Shown: positions 1 through 8,523, counted from the stretch's first letter. The stretch is DNA of 64,000 nt from Endozoicomonas gorgoniicola (GCF_025562715.2 NZ_JAPFCC010000001.1:1444501-1508500); one strand, 5' to 3'. Made by a program: numbers and translations. The notes: generated by a model not told the origin, from the letters alone.

Positions 1-2
1 GG

Positions 3-50
3 GCATTAGGGAAAGTGATTCAGCTTATCGAACTCGAACAGCATTACTAA
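3..50 (+). CDS. C-terminal tail of a gene entering from the left edge (partial)
   Basis: The third forward frame is open from the window edge and ends at a TAA at 48-50, giving a short hydrophilic tail ending in ELEQHY. Its stop overlaps the stop of the next, opposite-strand gene, the arrangement expected of two real convergent genes. Too little is visible to name a family, and a chance open stretch of 15 codons is possible. Confidence 0.3.
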   Translation, partial: ALGKVIQLIELEQHY

Positions 51-475
51 ACCTGTGGAAAAAACTGCGATGTAAAATTCAGATAGCCTTGTTTGCCACC
101 AAGGTTATGCCAACGGTCAACGGATTTGATAATCCTTTTCAGGCACTTCTGCAGCTCTTCCGAGGTTTTTATAAAATTCTCCGGATTGAACTGATAAGCA
201 AAATGATCGGTGATCGCTATAACAGCTTCCAGATCAACCCTTCCCAATCGCCATTCACAGACAGTAACAAGATTTTCCATTATCCTCTGCTCAACGTTTG
301 AGAGGTGCATGTTTCTCGGGGCTCTCTTCGCATATTCTGCCCGATAGTGTTCGATGGTGGCTTCGAGTGAACGTTTTACTTCCGTATCCTGCAGGGCAGG
401 GTTATGGCGGAAGTAATTCATGATGGGAAACTCAAGGTTCTGAAGCACGTCTTCGTATTCTTCGGTGATATCCAC
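47..475 (-). CDS. Hypothetical protein, 142 aa
   Basis: A soluble, mostly helical, charged protein of 142 residues. I see no signal peptide, membrane segment or catalytic motif. The N-terminal half is acidic (about residues 1-30) and the middle carries a basic patch followed by hydrophobic-helix periodicity. The start at 475 is the first ATG of the frame. I do not recognise the family. It lies next to transposase debris and an ATPase-nuclease gene, so it may belong to an accessory patch, but the sequence does not show a shared operon because the next gene runs the other way. Confidence 0.6.
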   Translation of the reverse strand: MDITEEYEDVLQNLEFPIMNYFRHNPALQDTEVKRSLEATIEHYRAEYAKRAPRNMHLSNVEQRIMENLVTVCEWRLGRVDLEAVIAITDHFAYQFNPENFIKTSEELQKCLKRIIKSVDRWHNLGGKQGYLNFTSQFFPQV

Positions 476-802
476 GACTCAAACCTCATATATAACGTAG
501 AGATAATAGCTCATGGCAACCACAGGCATCTTGCAATTCAAATCGCTGATTCCTCAAGGTTCCAGAACGGCTGTGACGATTGTCAGTCATCACTCAAATG
601 GCACCAGTCTGGTAGGGTTGCGGATTGTTTCAACTCTTCTGAATAGCTGGCCATTGATTGTCCACTGACCACCCCCTGTTAAATTTGGAAAATCAGAAGA
701 GGCGACAACTATGCTGACACAGGGGGGGGGAATTATCTCAGGCAATCAATGGTTTACAAGTGTCGGCAAATTTTACGGACAGTAAGGAAAAGTCTCGACA
801 AT
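476..802. other. Gene-poor spacer with IS debris and a G9 tract
   Basis: Apart from the OrfA remnant this stretch has no convincing gene. It has a run of nine G at 722-730 inside a 41-codon open frame starting at 711 (ATG) that I cannot support as coding. The segment around 660-690 looks like the non-coding end of an insertion sequence, but no matching opposite end is visible nearby. Confidence 0.4.
583..654 (-). pseudogene. Remnant of an IS3-type transposase OrfA N-terminus
   Basis: On the minus strand a 23-codon frame starts MASYSEELKQSA and then runs quickly into a stop. The start is characteristic of IS3-group OrfA proteins (the YSxELKxxAI start of the helix-turn-helix region). The rest of the domain is lost. 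It sits in the otherwise gene-free stretch 476-909. Assignment rests on about twelve residues and is tentative. Confidence 0.4.
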
Positions 803-893
803 GTTCATGAGATCGACGTGATGTTATTTCCATGAACCATTTGATAGGCTATTCTTATGTTCATGAGATCGACGTTTTGTTATTTTCATGAAC
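803..893 (+). promoter_or_regulatory. Two 35-bp operator-like direct repeats with inverted ends, upstream of the ATPase gene
   Basis: Two near-identical 35-bp units lie at 803-837 and 859-893, 56 bp apart start to start. Each begins GTTCATGAGATCGACG and ends CATGAAC, so the outer 7 bases form an inverted repeat (GTTCATG / CATGAAC) around a 21-bp core that is also conserved. The second copy ends 16 bp before the ATG at 910. The position fits binding sites of a dimeric regulator, possibly the ATPase itself. No canonical -35/-10 pair stands out. Confidence 0.55.
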
Positions 894-909
894 AAACAGG
901 TGCATCAAA

Positions 910-2343
910 ATGGACTGCTTTGTGGGCAGGATAGAAGAAATTGAGACATTGCTGCACTCATTCAATGCCCATAAAGGAACATTGAATGTGGTCAAAGGTC
1001 GCCGCCGTATCGGTAAAAGCACTTTGATTAAGGAGTTGCCAGCTCGTGACTCCAGGGTGACTCTGTGCTACCTGACATCCTCTCCCCCCAAAAAGACGGT
1101 GACTGATGAGCAAGAAAGAGCCGCTTACGCTGAACAGGTAAAACGAGAGTTCAATCTACCCTACAACCCGCCGTCTGAGTCATGGGCTGCGCTTATCTAT
1201 TTTGTAGTCAGTCAGTGCAATCGCTCTCATACCATACTGGCTATTGATGAAGTTAACTGGTTAGCCCGAAAGTCTCCGACACCGATTGAGCATGTTCTGT
1301 GGGAAGTATGGGAACGTGAGTGCGCCCATAAGGCCAATTTTATGATGATTCTATCCGGTTCGCTGGCTTCATGGATGGAGAAAAACATCATAGCGAGTGA
1401 AGGCTTTGTCGGGCGTATCTCTGTCAATATGGTATTGCGTGAGTTACCACTGAATAACGTGCGTGAATTGTTTGGCTCAACGCACAAAAAGCTTCCAAAC
1501 CGTGACATCATAAAGCTGCTTTGCGCCTTTGGCGGAGTCCCGCTATACCTCAATCACATTGACCCAAACCTTACGGCTGAGGATAACTTATTGAAGCTTG
1601 CCTATAAGAGTAATGGCGCTTTTAATAATGAGTTTAATCAGATGTTTAACGAATTATTTTCTAATGAAAATAAGACGTATCGCGCCATATTGGAAGCTGT
1701 CGGTACCAGTGCGTCTGCTTTGACGGCAAGAGAGGTGGCTGAAAAGATTGAAAAACACTACACAGGACGTGTAAACCAGGCATTGTCAGACTTATGTGAA
1801 GTAGGCTTTCTTAAACAAGAGCATGCATGGAATACCAGAACGACAAAACCCGGAAGAGCTGCAAAATTCAAAATTGCTGATAACTATACAGCGTTTTTCT
1901 TTCGCTCGATCTCAAAGCAGAATGAAATAGCGAAAAGAACCGGGCGGGAAACTGTTCCAGATAATCTGGCCGGTATTTTAGGGCTACAGTTTGAGAACCT
2001 GGTTTACAACAATGCCTACTACCTTTTGGAGAAGTTAAACATCACAGACCCTGTATTTGTCGGAGGCTACTTCCAGACTCAAACCCAGCGTCAGAAAGGC
2101 TGTCAGATCGACCTGCTGATTCAGACCAGGCACCGACTGTATGTTTGTGAGTGCAAGATGCTGGCTGGAAAAGTTCAGAAAACTATCATTCAGGAAGTTA
2201 AACAAAAAGTGGCAAGGTTAGCTCGTGATAAGACTATGACGGTATGTCCTGTTCTGATCCATGCGAACGGTGTAGTGGACTCCGTTGTTAAGGAAAATTA
2301 TTTCAACCACATCATCGATATGTCAGACGCTCTCCGACCCTGA
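910..2343 (+). CDS. AAA ATPase with C-terminal PD-(D/E)XK nuclease-like domain (archaeal ATPase/DUF234 type)
   Basis: A 477-residue protein. The N-terminus has a Walker A motif (GRRRIGKST, residues 30-38, K36) and a Walker B (LAIDE, D113-E114) of the archaeal-type ATPase family. A winged-helix-like region follows at about 260-310. The C-terminal 130 residues fit DUF234, with a PD-(D/E)XK-like pattern: D401 in QID and E414-x-K416 in CECK. No signal peptide or membrane segment is seen. Function in this family is largely unknown; DNA binding with nuclease activity is inferred from the motifs. The gene stands alone behind two operator-like repeats. The ribosome site is weak (AGG at 898-900). Family recognition is confident; a role in defence or mobility is only a guess. 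Confidence 0.85.
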   Translation: MDCFVGRIEEIETLLHSFNAHKGTLNVVKGRRRIGKSTLIKELPARDSRVTLCYLTSSPPKKTVTDEQERAAYAEQVKREFNLPYNPPSESWAALIYFVVSQCNRSHTILAIDEVNWLARKSPTPIEHVLWEVWERECAHKANFMMILSGSLASWMEKNIIASEGFVGRISVNMVLRELPLNNVRELFGSTHKKLPNRDIIKLLCAFGGVPLYLNHIDPNLTAEDNLLKLAYKSNGAFNNEFNQMFNELFSNENKTYRAILEAVGTSASALTAREVAEKIEKHYTGRVNQALSDLCEVGFLKQEHAWNTRTTKPGRAAKFKIADNYTAFFFRSISKQNEIAKRTGRETVPDNLAGILGLQFENLVYNNAYYLLEKLNITDPVFVGGYFQTQTQRQKGCQIDLLIQTRHRLYVCECKMLAGKVQKTIIQEVKQKVARLARDKTMTVCPVLIHANGVVDSVVKENYFNHIIDMSDALRP

Positions 2344-2428
2344 TGCCTGTTTTATTTTGCTCAAGGGTATAAATATGTTTTATTTCGTGCGGTTAAGCTA
2401 ATAACTTTGATTGCTATTATTGATAGTT

Positions 2429-2597
2429 CTGAAGAAAAAGCCCGCTATTAGGGAAGTAGCAGATAAAAATATCCCATCGTCATCCCCGCGAAGGCGGGGA
2501 TCCACTACCGTGGTAGATTCCCGCCTTCGCGGGAATGACGGAGGCGCTGGTATGTTATTGAGTGCCACTTCCCTTAGCAGGCTTTTGTCGTTTTCAG
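2429..2597. repeat. REP-like palindrome (2478-2540) nested in a larger imperfect inverted repeat
   Basis: The core at 2478-2540 is a near-perfect palindrome starting CGTCATCCCCGCGAAGGCGG and ending with its complement, the REP type seen twice more in this window (22410 and 40796). Outer arms at 2429-2461 and 2563-2597 also pair (both carry GGGAAGT / ACTTCCC and GCC / GGC blocks) around the same centre near 2510. The whole 169-bp block could fold into one long hairpin and may also stop transcription from the ATPase gene. Confidence 0.7.
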
Positions 2598-2690
2598 GAA
2601 TAGCTTTGTGTGGAACACCCGGCAAAAGAGTACTTATGCTTTGCCGGGTGATCAGGTTGGAGAGATAAAAGGCGAGCATGAAAGCGGATT

Positions 2691-3029
2691 CTAGCTGTCT
2701 TCCGGCTCTGACTCTTCTTCTGTTTCTGTGGCGTCTTCTTCTTCAGATTCTGTTTCTGCAGCTTCCTCTGTTGACTCACCTTCCTGTGAAGATTTCATTT
2801 CAGCTTCGATGACAGGAAATATTTCTTTATCCAGAAAAATTTCCAGGTCTTTCATGATGACTTCTTTAATAGAATCTATATCAAGAGCGGCATCGTCCTC
2901 CTCAATGCTTCCGGCAGACACTATCTGAACGAGTTCTCTGACAATGCCTGTTAAATCTGAAGATAACTTATCTTTTAGCTTTGGAAGAATTAAGCCCAGT
3001 TGGATCTTGAATGCAATATCTTCTGACAC
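2691..3029 (-). CDS. Small protein with a highly acidic C-terminal tail, 112 aa
   Basis: The first 75 residues look like a helical, moderately hydrophobic domain with I/L heptad-like spacing. Residues from about 80 to the end are almost wholly Glu, Asp, Ser and Thr with alternating EE/TE runs. There is no signal peptide. The start is a GTG at 3029. I do not recognise the family; acidic tails of this kind occur in proteins that bind basic partners, but nothing here identifies one. It follows the YdjM-like gene on the same strand, with a hairpin between. Confidence 0.6.
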   Translation of the reverse strand: MSEDIAFKIQLGLILPKLKDKLSSDLTGIVRELVQIVSAGSIEEDDAALDIDSIKEVIMKDLEIFLDKEIFPVIEAEMKSSQEGESTEEAAETESEEEDATETEEESEPEDS

Positions 3030-3196
3030 GGTTTAAAATTCCCACGCTGGTTTATCAGGACTCTAAATATAGCAGTGAGAGAATGAAGGGGGCCGGAGTA
3101 TTGGTCAGCAGGCGTACAAAATCGCTGGCTCAAACCGGACGCTTTGAGCTGCTGGAAAATAATACACTGGCAAGGCTGTGTCTCTGAAATAGCGAA

Positions 3197-3221
3197 ATGC
3201 CCCATGATGGTTATGGGGCAT
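3197..3221 (-). terminator. Hairpin downstream of the YdjM-like gene
   Basis: A 9-bp perfect stem (ATGCCCCAT / ATGGGGCAT) with a 7-base loop lies 14 bp beyond the stop of the minus-strand gene at 3235. The T tract after it is poor, so it may be a weak terminator or only a structural element. Confidence 0.45.
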
Positions 3222-3234
3222 GTGATTCCGGATC

Positions 3235-4266
3235 TTATGGTGAATGTGACGTACACAGCCTGCAGTTGCCCAGCAGGGGATCAATATTCTGGTTGCCGGC
3301 GAGTCTGTCGATCATCTTGTTCAAATCGGTTTGCACTGTAATTCCCCCAATCCTCTCCGGAGTGTGGACTACCCACTGATGGTCGCTGTTTCTTTCGGCA
3401 AACTGGAATTGAAAGGCCAGATTGCCGGGCATACCTAATCGCAAGTCTGAAACAATGAGTTTATTGTCCTCAACCCGGTAACGGAGAAAGCCATGAGTGA
3501 ACGCCTGAAAGTCTTTCAGGCGTTCGGGTATTTCTGCTAAAGGCCAGTGGCCCCGCTGTTGTGGGATAAAGCGAACTTCCCTTTTATTGTCGAGCAGTGA
3601 TGCCGAACCTTCCCAGTAGGTGTCACCGTCCAGTACCACGATGCGCCAGAGTATTGTGTTTAAGGGGGCTGGCGTTATAAAGAGTTTGTCTTGTGGAATG
3701 CCAAGGGCTGTAAGGCTTTCAATGGCGCGTTGTTCTATGATCTGTTTTGCAATCAGGCTCCAGCCCAGATAGGCGGTTGATACGATCAGTGCTATTGAGC
3801 AGAGCCGCGCTGCCTGTCTGTGTTTTATCAGACTGAAACCAATGGCGATCAGCAGGGGCAGGGTGTAAAGCGGATCAATAATAAATATGCTGGATAAGGA
3901 ATAATACCCGGGAATGGGCCATGTCAGCTGGGTGCCGTAGCTGGTGAAATAATCGAGTAATGGATGAGTAATAAGGACTGTGGCAATCAGCATCCACAGG
4001 CGTGTAAAAGTCCAGCCCGGTAATGGTTTGAACTTGTTAATCAACCAGGACAGTAGTAAGGAGAAAGGGAGCAGAGTTAACAGTGAGTGCGAGAAGCCAC
4101 GGTGTTTGATCATGTTACTGACGTCATCACCGTAGCTGATAACAACATCCAGATCGGGCAGGGTACCCAGAAGAGCGCCAGCCAGCAATACTTTGCCATT
4201 GCATCGTTTGCCTGCTATGGCTCCGGCAACCGCTGCCCCAAGGGCTGCCTGTGTAATTGAATCCAC
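3235..4266 (-). CDS. YdjM-like membrane-bound metal-dependent hydrolase (DUF457 family)
   Basis: A 343-residue inner-membrane protein. The N-terminus has the family signature: an alanine/glycine-rich first helix, a PDLD motif near residue 37 and HRGFSHS near residue 55, whose Asp and His residues are the presumed metal ligands. Four to five hydrophobic segments fill residues 1-175. The C-terminal half is a soluble domain with few recognised features. The family is known as LexA-regulated YdjM in E. coli and as a putative metal-dependent hydrolase; the substrate is not known. The start ATG at 4266 gives a family-typical N-terminus (MDSITQAALGAA). Confidence 0.85.
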   Translation of the reverse strand: MDSITQAALGAAVAGAIAGKRCNGKVLLAGALLGTLPDLDVVISYGDDVSNMIKHRGFSHSLLTLLPFSLLLSWLINKFKPLPGWTFTRLWMLIATVLITHPLLDYFTSYGTQLTWPIPGYYSLSSIFIIDPLYTLPLLIAIGFSLIKHRQAARLCSIALIVSTAYLGWSLIAKQIIEQRAIESLTALGIPQDKLFITPAPLNTILWRIVVLDGDTYWEGSASLLDNKREVRFIPQQRGHWPLAEIPERLKDFQAFTHGFLRYRVEDNKLIVSDLRLGMPGNLAFQFQFAERNSDHQWVVHTPERIGGITVQTDLNKMIDRLAGNQNIDPLLGNCRLCTSHSP

Positions 4267-4365
4267 AGAATACCTCTTACGTTGGTTATGTTGGGAAAGA
4301 GTAGCTTATTCAGGCTCTTGATAACCATATTTACGATGGGTTCAGATGGTATTGGCGGCTGATGC

Positions 4366-4404
4366 ATGGCTTACTTTGCCAGAACGGGTGACAAAGTGAG
4401 CCAT
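4366..4404 (-). terminator. Hairpin after the 90-aa gene
   Basis: A 13-bp stem with one mismatch (4366-4378 with 4392-4404, loop 13) lies just past the stop at 4415 of the minus-strand gene. It lacks a clear T tract. Its position between two minus-strand genes suggests a transcription boundary or processing site. Confidence 0.4.
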
Positions 4405-4414
4405 ACAGGGCGGG

Positions 4415-4687
4415 TTACTCCTCTGCCCAGGGGAGTTCAGGCAGGGTATCGAGGTATTGGCCGTAACGGTTTTCATCAAAGCTCATGCCGTCTTCAACCA
4501 CATGGGTCATCTCCTGTCCCAGTGCGCAGGCGATGTACTCCAGTGCTTCCTGTTCTGAAAAGCCGGTCATGCGCAGACGCATCATGGTTTCTTTTACTTT
4601 TATCGGGTTGCCTTCATTCAGTTGATTGCGAGCAACGTCGATCAGCATGTCACCGGTGAAAAGGGTTTGATTATCAGTCATGTTCAT
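4415..4687 (-). CDS. Conserved small hypothetical protein, 90 aa
   Basis: A 90-residue acidic, soluble protein with a central helix-turn-helix-like stretch (residues 25-60: repeated Met/Arg/Leu then a SEQEALEYIA helix) and a proline- and tryptophan-containing end (ELPWAEE). The pattern resembles small uncharacterised proteins of gammaproteobacteria that I cannot name. The frame also allows a start at the third residue (MTDNQ). It lies downstream of the helicase gene on the same strand, separated by 105 bp of repeat-rich spacer. Confidence 0.65.
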   Translation of the reverse strand: MNMTDNQTLFTGDMLIDVARNQLNEGNPIKVKETMMRLRMTGFSEQEALEYIACALGQEMTHVVEDGMSFDENRYGQYLDTLPELPWAEE

Positions 4688-4742
4688 TACTGCTTGAATA
4701 GATTCAGCGAGTATAACAATTCAGAGTGATAAATGATTCATT

Positions 4743-4763
4743 GCGCTGTGCGCTGTGCGCTGT
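4743..4763. repeat. Tandem repeat, 7 bp x 3
   Basis: GCGCTGT is present three times head to tail between the small gene and the helicase gene, followed by degenerate CTGCTGG copies. It is one of many short tandem duplications in the window. Confidence 0.8.
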
Positions 4764-4792
4764 CCGCTGCTGGCTGCTGGTTGTGGGGCTGT

Positions 4793-7201
4793 TCAGACTC
4801 TTTCGAATAAGTGCCTGACCTGTTCAGTTCGTGCAAATCGTTTTACGCCATGCTGACTGTCGAACAGAATCACAAAGTTGCTGTCATTCACTTCAATCAC
4901 TCTGCCGACTCCAAAAATGCTGTGTCGAATCCTTGCGTCAGGTTGCCAGGGTTCATTGTCTGAGATCATGCCTGTCTGGTTCAGGGAAGACAGTACCGCC
5001 TGTCTGGCAGGATGAGACCGGGCTTTGTGGTAAGACTGCTTTTTTTGTTGACTCAGAATGTCTTTACGAGACGGTATTCTGGCAATGGTTTCTGCCAGCT
5101 CTGGACGTACCGCTTCCAGATAAAGGCGGCTTTGTCGGGTCAGCCCGGCCTGTTCCATGGCTTTTATCAGAGAGGCGTTATCGTTTTCATGCAGATGTCG
5201 ACTGAAGGTCTGAGCCGCAGGTAGCGCCATCTCTGCCAGAAAACGACTGGGGGTGACTTTTTTATCCTGCGCCCAGTTTGACGACAGAGTATTAGTATCA
5301 CCCGGGCAGGTGAACAGGTGTAATGTCTTTCTGGCTCTGGTCATGGCAACGTACAGCAGTCGTCGTTCAGCCTCAAGGTCGTTGGCTGCTGGTCCGGCAA
5401 GCTCGTCTTCACGGACAAAGGGCCAGTACTTGCCGGTCAGCCCCGGAATAAAGACGACAGGCCACTCCAGTCCTTTGGCCCGGTGGCTGGAACTGAGGGT
5501 AATCAGCTGATTGTCTGAACGACTGCGGGATCGTTCCCGGTTTTTCTGTTTCAACGCAACAATATGTTGATAGCACTCGGATGGAGACGCATTAAACTGC
5601 CTGATATAGGCAAGCAGCCCGTCAATCGCCAGCAGTTGTTCTTCTGTACGCTGGTCATTAAGGCTCATGGATTGCAGGCTTTCGCGTAATTCTGTCTGAA
5701 TAATGTAGTTGTTCAGCAGTCTGGCTGTTGTTTCACTGTCGCCACTTTTTTCCAGATAGCTCCAGACTTTTCCGCGAATAGCCAGTTTCTTGCGCTGATA
5801 GTCCGAAATGCCGGTGATCCGCTCCGAATAAAGGGACAGTGCTTTACCATAACCGTCTTCAAGTCTTTTCAGGTTGTCGACCAGTTGTTCTGTAAGGTGG
5901 GTTTTCAGTCCGATATGGGGCAGGGTCAATAATCGCTGCAGACGCTTCTGTCGCTGATCAATGCTCATAAATTGGAACTGTCCGCTGTTTAGCTCCAGTG
6001 CTGCCATTAATGCGTCGATCTCGGGGCGCTCAAACAGTGAAGGACCGTCGTGGCGGTACGGTATTCCCCGTTCGAGCAGGCTCAGTTCGATGGGAACCGC
6101 CTGCGCCCAGACTCTGACCAGTATCGCCAGGGCTTCCGGCGCAGGTTGTTGCAGGTGACTGATCAGCGCTTTAATAAGGCTGCCGGTTTCATCCTGGCTC
6201 TGTGTCACTTCAATGTTTGAGGGGGCGTTATCATGATGGGCCTGACAGATAACGTTTTTACGGGCTCGGTTTCTGGCGATCAGATGGCTGGCCGCCATGG
6301 CAATGCTGTGACCATAGCGGAAGGTGTGAGGCAGGGTCAGCTGCTCAACGTCTGCCTGCTGCCCAAAGTCGTTTTCAAAATGGCGAAGGATATTGTTAAT
6401 GTTCGCTCCGGCGAACTCGTAGATAGTCTGATCAGGATCACCCACAGCGACCACCCGGGCTCTGTCTCCGGCAATGATCTGGGTAAAGCGGTGCTGCAGG
6501 GTTGAGGTGTCCTGATACTCATCGACAATAATGTAGTCCATCTTGTTAGTAACACGCGGCAGAATGTCCGGGTGTTGTTCAATCAGACAGACAGGGTCGT
6601 ACAGCATGTCGGTGAAGGTGATGCGGCGATGCTGATGTCGCCACTGCTCAAACGCGTAGAATATCTGCTGAAAAAAACGGAATTCGTCAGGGTAGTCGTT
6701 ATCCCTGAAGTATTGTTCTGGTGTCGTCAGAAAGGCTTTGACCGAATCAATAAACTGGATAACGCTTTCGATGTATTTTGCGGTATCGCTCTTCAGGCGG
6801 TCTTTCATACTGCCGGGGGCAAACTGGAATATCAGGTCCTTGATCAGCAGCTCGGTCTCTTTGTCTCCCATCGGCTGGCGTTCGCAGGGTGTTCTGAGCC
6901 CCCAGTTTTCGAGGGATCTTAAAAGGCGCAGGCCGGTTGAGTGGTAGGTTCTTACTTCGGGTAAGAGTGTTTCGGCTGGCAGTGACTGTCTGATCAGTTT
7001 GTTCAGTTTGTCGCTGAAATCCAGCTGGGCCGATTTGTTGAACATCATTACCATCATTCGCCGCGCATCTGCGCCGGATGTCAGCAGATTTTTAATCAGA
7101 TGTGCCAGAGTGGTGGTTTTGCCAGAGCCTGCAACGGCGATGCACAGGGCGTGACCATTCTGGTGGCTGGCAACCGTATGCTGATGAGACGTCAGTTCCA
7201 T
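4793..7201 (-). CDS. UvrD/Rep-family ATP-dependent DNA helicase
   Basis: An 802-residue superfamily 1A helicase. Motifs in order: Walker A AVAGSGKTTT (K28), Walker B VDEYQDTS near 235, motif III GDPDQTIYEFAGA near 262, motif V HRAKGLEWPVVF near 590 and motif VI LYVAMTRAR near 635. A small C-terminal Tudor-like domain follows (residues about 755-800, with IFGVGRVIEV), as found at the end of UvrD and PcrA. It is probably a 3'-5' helicase acting in repair or replication-fork restart. It is longer than Rep (673 aa) and UvrD (720 aa), and I cannot assign it to either. The start ATG at 7201 leaves a normal N-terminus close to the Q motif (SHQHTVASH). Confidence 0.9.
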   Translation of the reverse strand: MELTSHQHTVASHQNGHALCIAVAGSGKTTTLAHLIKNLLTSGADARRMMVMMFNKSAQLDFSDKLNKLIRQSLPAETLLPEVRTYHSTGLRLLRSLENWGLRTPCERQPMGDKETELLIKDLIFQFAPGSMKDRLKSDTAKYIESVIQFIDSVKAFLTTPEQYFRDNDYPDEFRFFQQIFYAFEQWRHQHRRITFTDMLYDPVCLIEQHPDILPRVTNKMDYIIVDEYQDTSTLQHRFTQIIAGDRARVVAVGDPDQTIYEFAGANINNILRHFENDFGQQADVEQLTLPHTFRYGHSIAMAASHLIARNRARKNVICQAHHDNAPSNIEVTQSQDETGSLIKALISHLQQPAPEALAILVRVWAQAVPIELSLLERGIPYRHDGPSLFERPEIDALMAALELNSGQFQFMSIDQRQKRLQRLLTLPHIGLKTHLTEQLVDNLKRLEDGYGKALSLYSERITGISDYQRKKLAIRGKVWSYLEKSGDSETTARLLNNYIIQTELRESLQSMSLNDQRTEEQLLAIDGLLAYIRQFNASPSECYQHIVALKQKNRERSRSRSDNQLITLSSSHRAKGLEWPVVFIPGLTGKYWPFVREDELAGPAANDLEAERRLLYVAMTRARKTLHLFTCPGDTNTLSSNWAQDKKVTPSRFLAEMALPAAQTFSRHLHENDNASLIKAMEQAGLTRQSRLYLEAVRPELAETIARIPSRKDILSQQKKQSYHKARSHPARQAVLSSLNQTGMISDNEPWQPDARIRHSIFGVGRVIEVNDSNFVILFDSQHGVKRFARTEQVRHLFERV

Positions 7202-7500
7202 AGAGAGTGATAACGATTGAAAGAGAGACTGGGGTAAAAAAGTAAAAACTGAATAGCCTGCTTATCGTAACAGAATCTTAATGCCAGCGTTACAGTATCG
7301 TCTGGCAATTAATAAAAATGAAACGCAATAAAAATAAATTAAAAATACTTTTTTGCTATAAAAAGCAACTTGCTACGACAATTCTTCTCCGAAGCAGTTG
7401 GAATGTCATAGTATTAGTTTTATTGACTGAGATTGCCTGATACTGCATGTCACGCTCAGTGGCATCAGTTAAAAGCAGTACGGAGCAGGGAGGCTCAGAA

Positions 7501-8049
7501 ATGAAACAGCACCACTACCTGTTAGAAGACCTCAGGGCGGCAGAAAATGCCGTTATTACGCTGGAGAATGCCGGCATCCCCCCCAGGCAGATTCATGTTT
7601 TCCATAATGACCATCTGGCCATGCAGAAGCGCAATATGAATGATGCCAGCTTTATCAGTGAGCTGGATATTCTTCATGCGGGTGAGCGTGGCTTGCTGAT
7701 AGGTATGTTTGCTGCCGGGCTGGTGGCCTTTATAGTCTGGGAGCTGATGGCTGGTCATGAAATAGTGACGATGGTCAGTGTTTTTGCTGGTCTCGTAGCG
7801 ATGGGTTTTTGTACCTGGCTGGGCGGGATGATCGGTGCCAGTAGTGATAACTATCGGATTCAGCCCTATCACGACCATATCGCAAAGGGGGGGAGTGTCA
7901 TTATTGTTGATGTCAATCTGGGTAAAGAGTTGTTTGTTCTGGATACAATGGCCACCATTCATCCTGAAGCCCTGCACAAGGGGTTGAGCTCCTCAATTGA
8001 TAATCCTGTGGCTGGTTCGCTCTTCCTGCGAAAGCGTGCAGAGTGGTGA
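7501..8049 (+). CDS. Membrane protein with a small N-terminal domain, glycine-zipper type, 182 aa
   Basis: Two membrane helices (about residues 68-88 and 93-115) are linked by a short loop and flanked by an N-terminal cytoplasmic domain of 65 residues and a C-terminal domain of 65. The N-terminal part (a LLEDLRAAENAV helix, then a short strand IHVFHND) resembles the ferredoxin-like domain of general stress proteins such as the 17M/DUF1269 group, but this is weak. The ATG at 7501 is preferred over the upstream in-frame ATG at 7447 because GGGAGG at 7488-7493 is well placed before it. The next gene starts 45 bp downstream on the same strand. Confidence 0.7.
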   Translation: MKQHHYLLEDLRAAENAVITLENAGIPPRQIHVFHNDHLAMQKRNMNDASFISELDILHAGERGLLIGMFAAGLVAFIVWELMAGHEIVTMVSVFAGLVAMGFCTWLGGMIGASSDNYRIQPYHDHIAKGGSVIIVDVNLGKELFVLDTMATIHPEALHKGLSSSIDNPVAGSLFLRKRAEW

Positions 8050-8094
8050 TCGGAACTGTTAGACTCGCATCCTGTAATCGAAGAGGTTTACCTG

Positions 8095-8523
8095 GTGCTT
8101 GTGACCATTTCCCGATATTCATTTCCCTATGAAGCCTGGCTGGCAAGAGGTTTGCTCGACAGTCAGGATATACCTGCGTTTGTTTTTGATGAGCATCTGA
8201 TCACAATGAACTGGCTTTACTCCAATGCTATTGGAGGTGTTCGGTTGCTGGTGCCAGAAGTTTGTGCGGACAGTGCGAAAGAGTTGCTGGCGTTGGAGAG
8301 TGCTGTAGAGGACGGTGAGGAGTATTACCGTTGCCAGCAGTGTGGAAGCTGCGATACAGAAATACAGTTGTCTGGTAAACGCCGGGCCTTTCTGGTGTTT
8401 ATGTTGATACAGTTTCCACTGTTTCCAGTCAGGGAGTTTTACTATTGTCGGACATGCGGTTGTAAAAGCGATCCGGTGTCGCGCATTCCCGGTTGTTATC
8501 CTGTTCCACCATTGCAGGACTGA
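8095..8523 (+). CDS. DUF2007-type protein with a zinc-ribbon-like tail, 142 aa
   Basis: Residues 1-70 fit the DUF2007 (putative signal-transducing protein) pattern: a strand, a helix around EAWLARGLLDSQ, then a VLVPE-like strand. Residues 78-130 hold two CxxC pairs (YRCQQCGSC and YYCRTCGC) either side of a short hydrophobic segment (FLVFMLIQFPLF), consistent with a split zinc ribbon and possibly a single membrane helix. The start is a GTG at 8095 preceded by GAGG near 8082; the GTG at 8101 is also possible. Function is unknown. Confidence 0.75.
   Translation: MLVTISRYSFPYEAWLARGLLDSQDIPAFVFDEHLITMNWLYSNAIGGVRLLVPEVCADSAKELLALESAVEDGEEYYRCQQCGSCDTEIQLSGKRRAFLVFMLIQFPLFPVREFYYCRTCGCKSDPVSRIPGCYPVPPLQD

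Noticed and set aside
711..836. 41-codon frame with the G9 tract
   Set aside because: No ribosome site and no family; it runs through the operator-like repeat.
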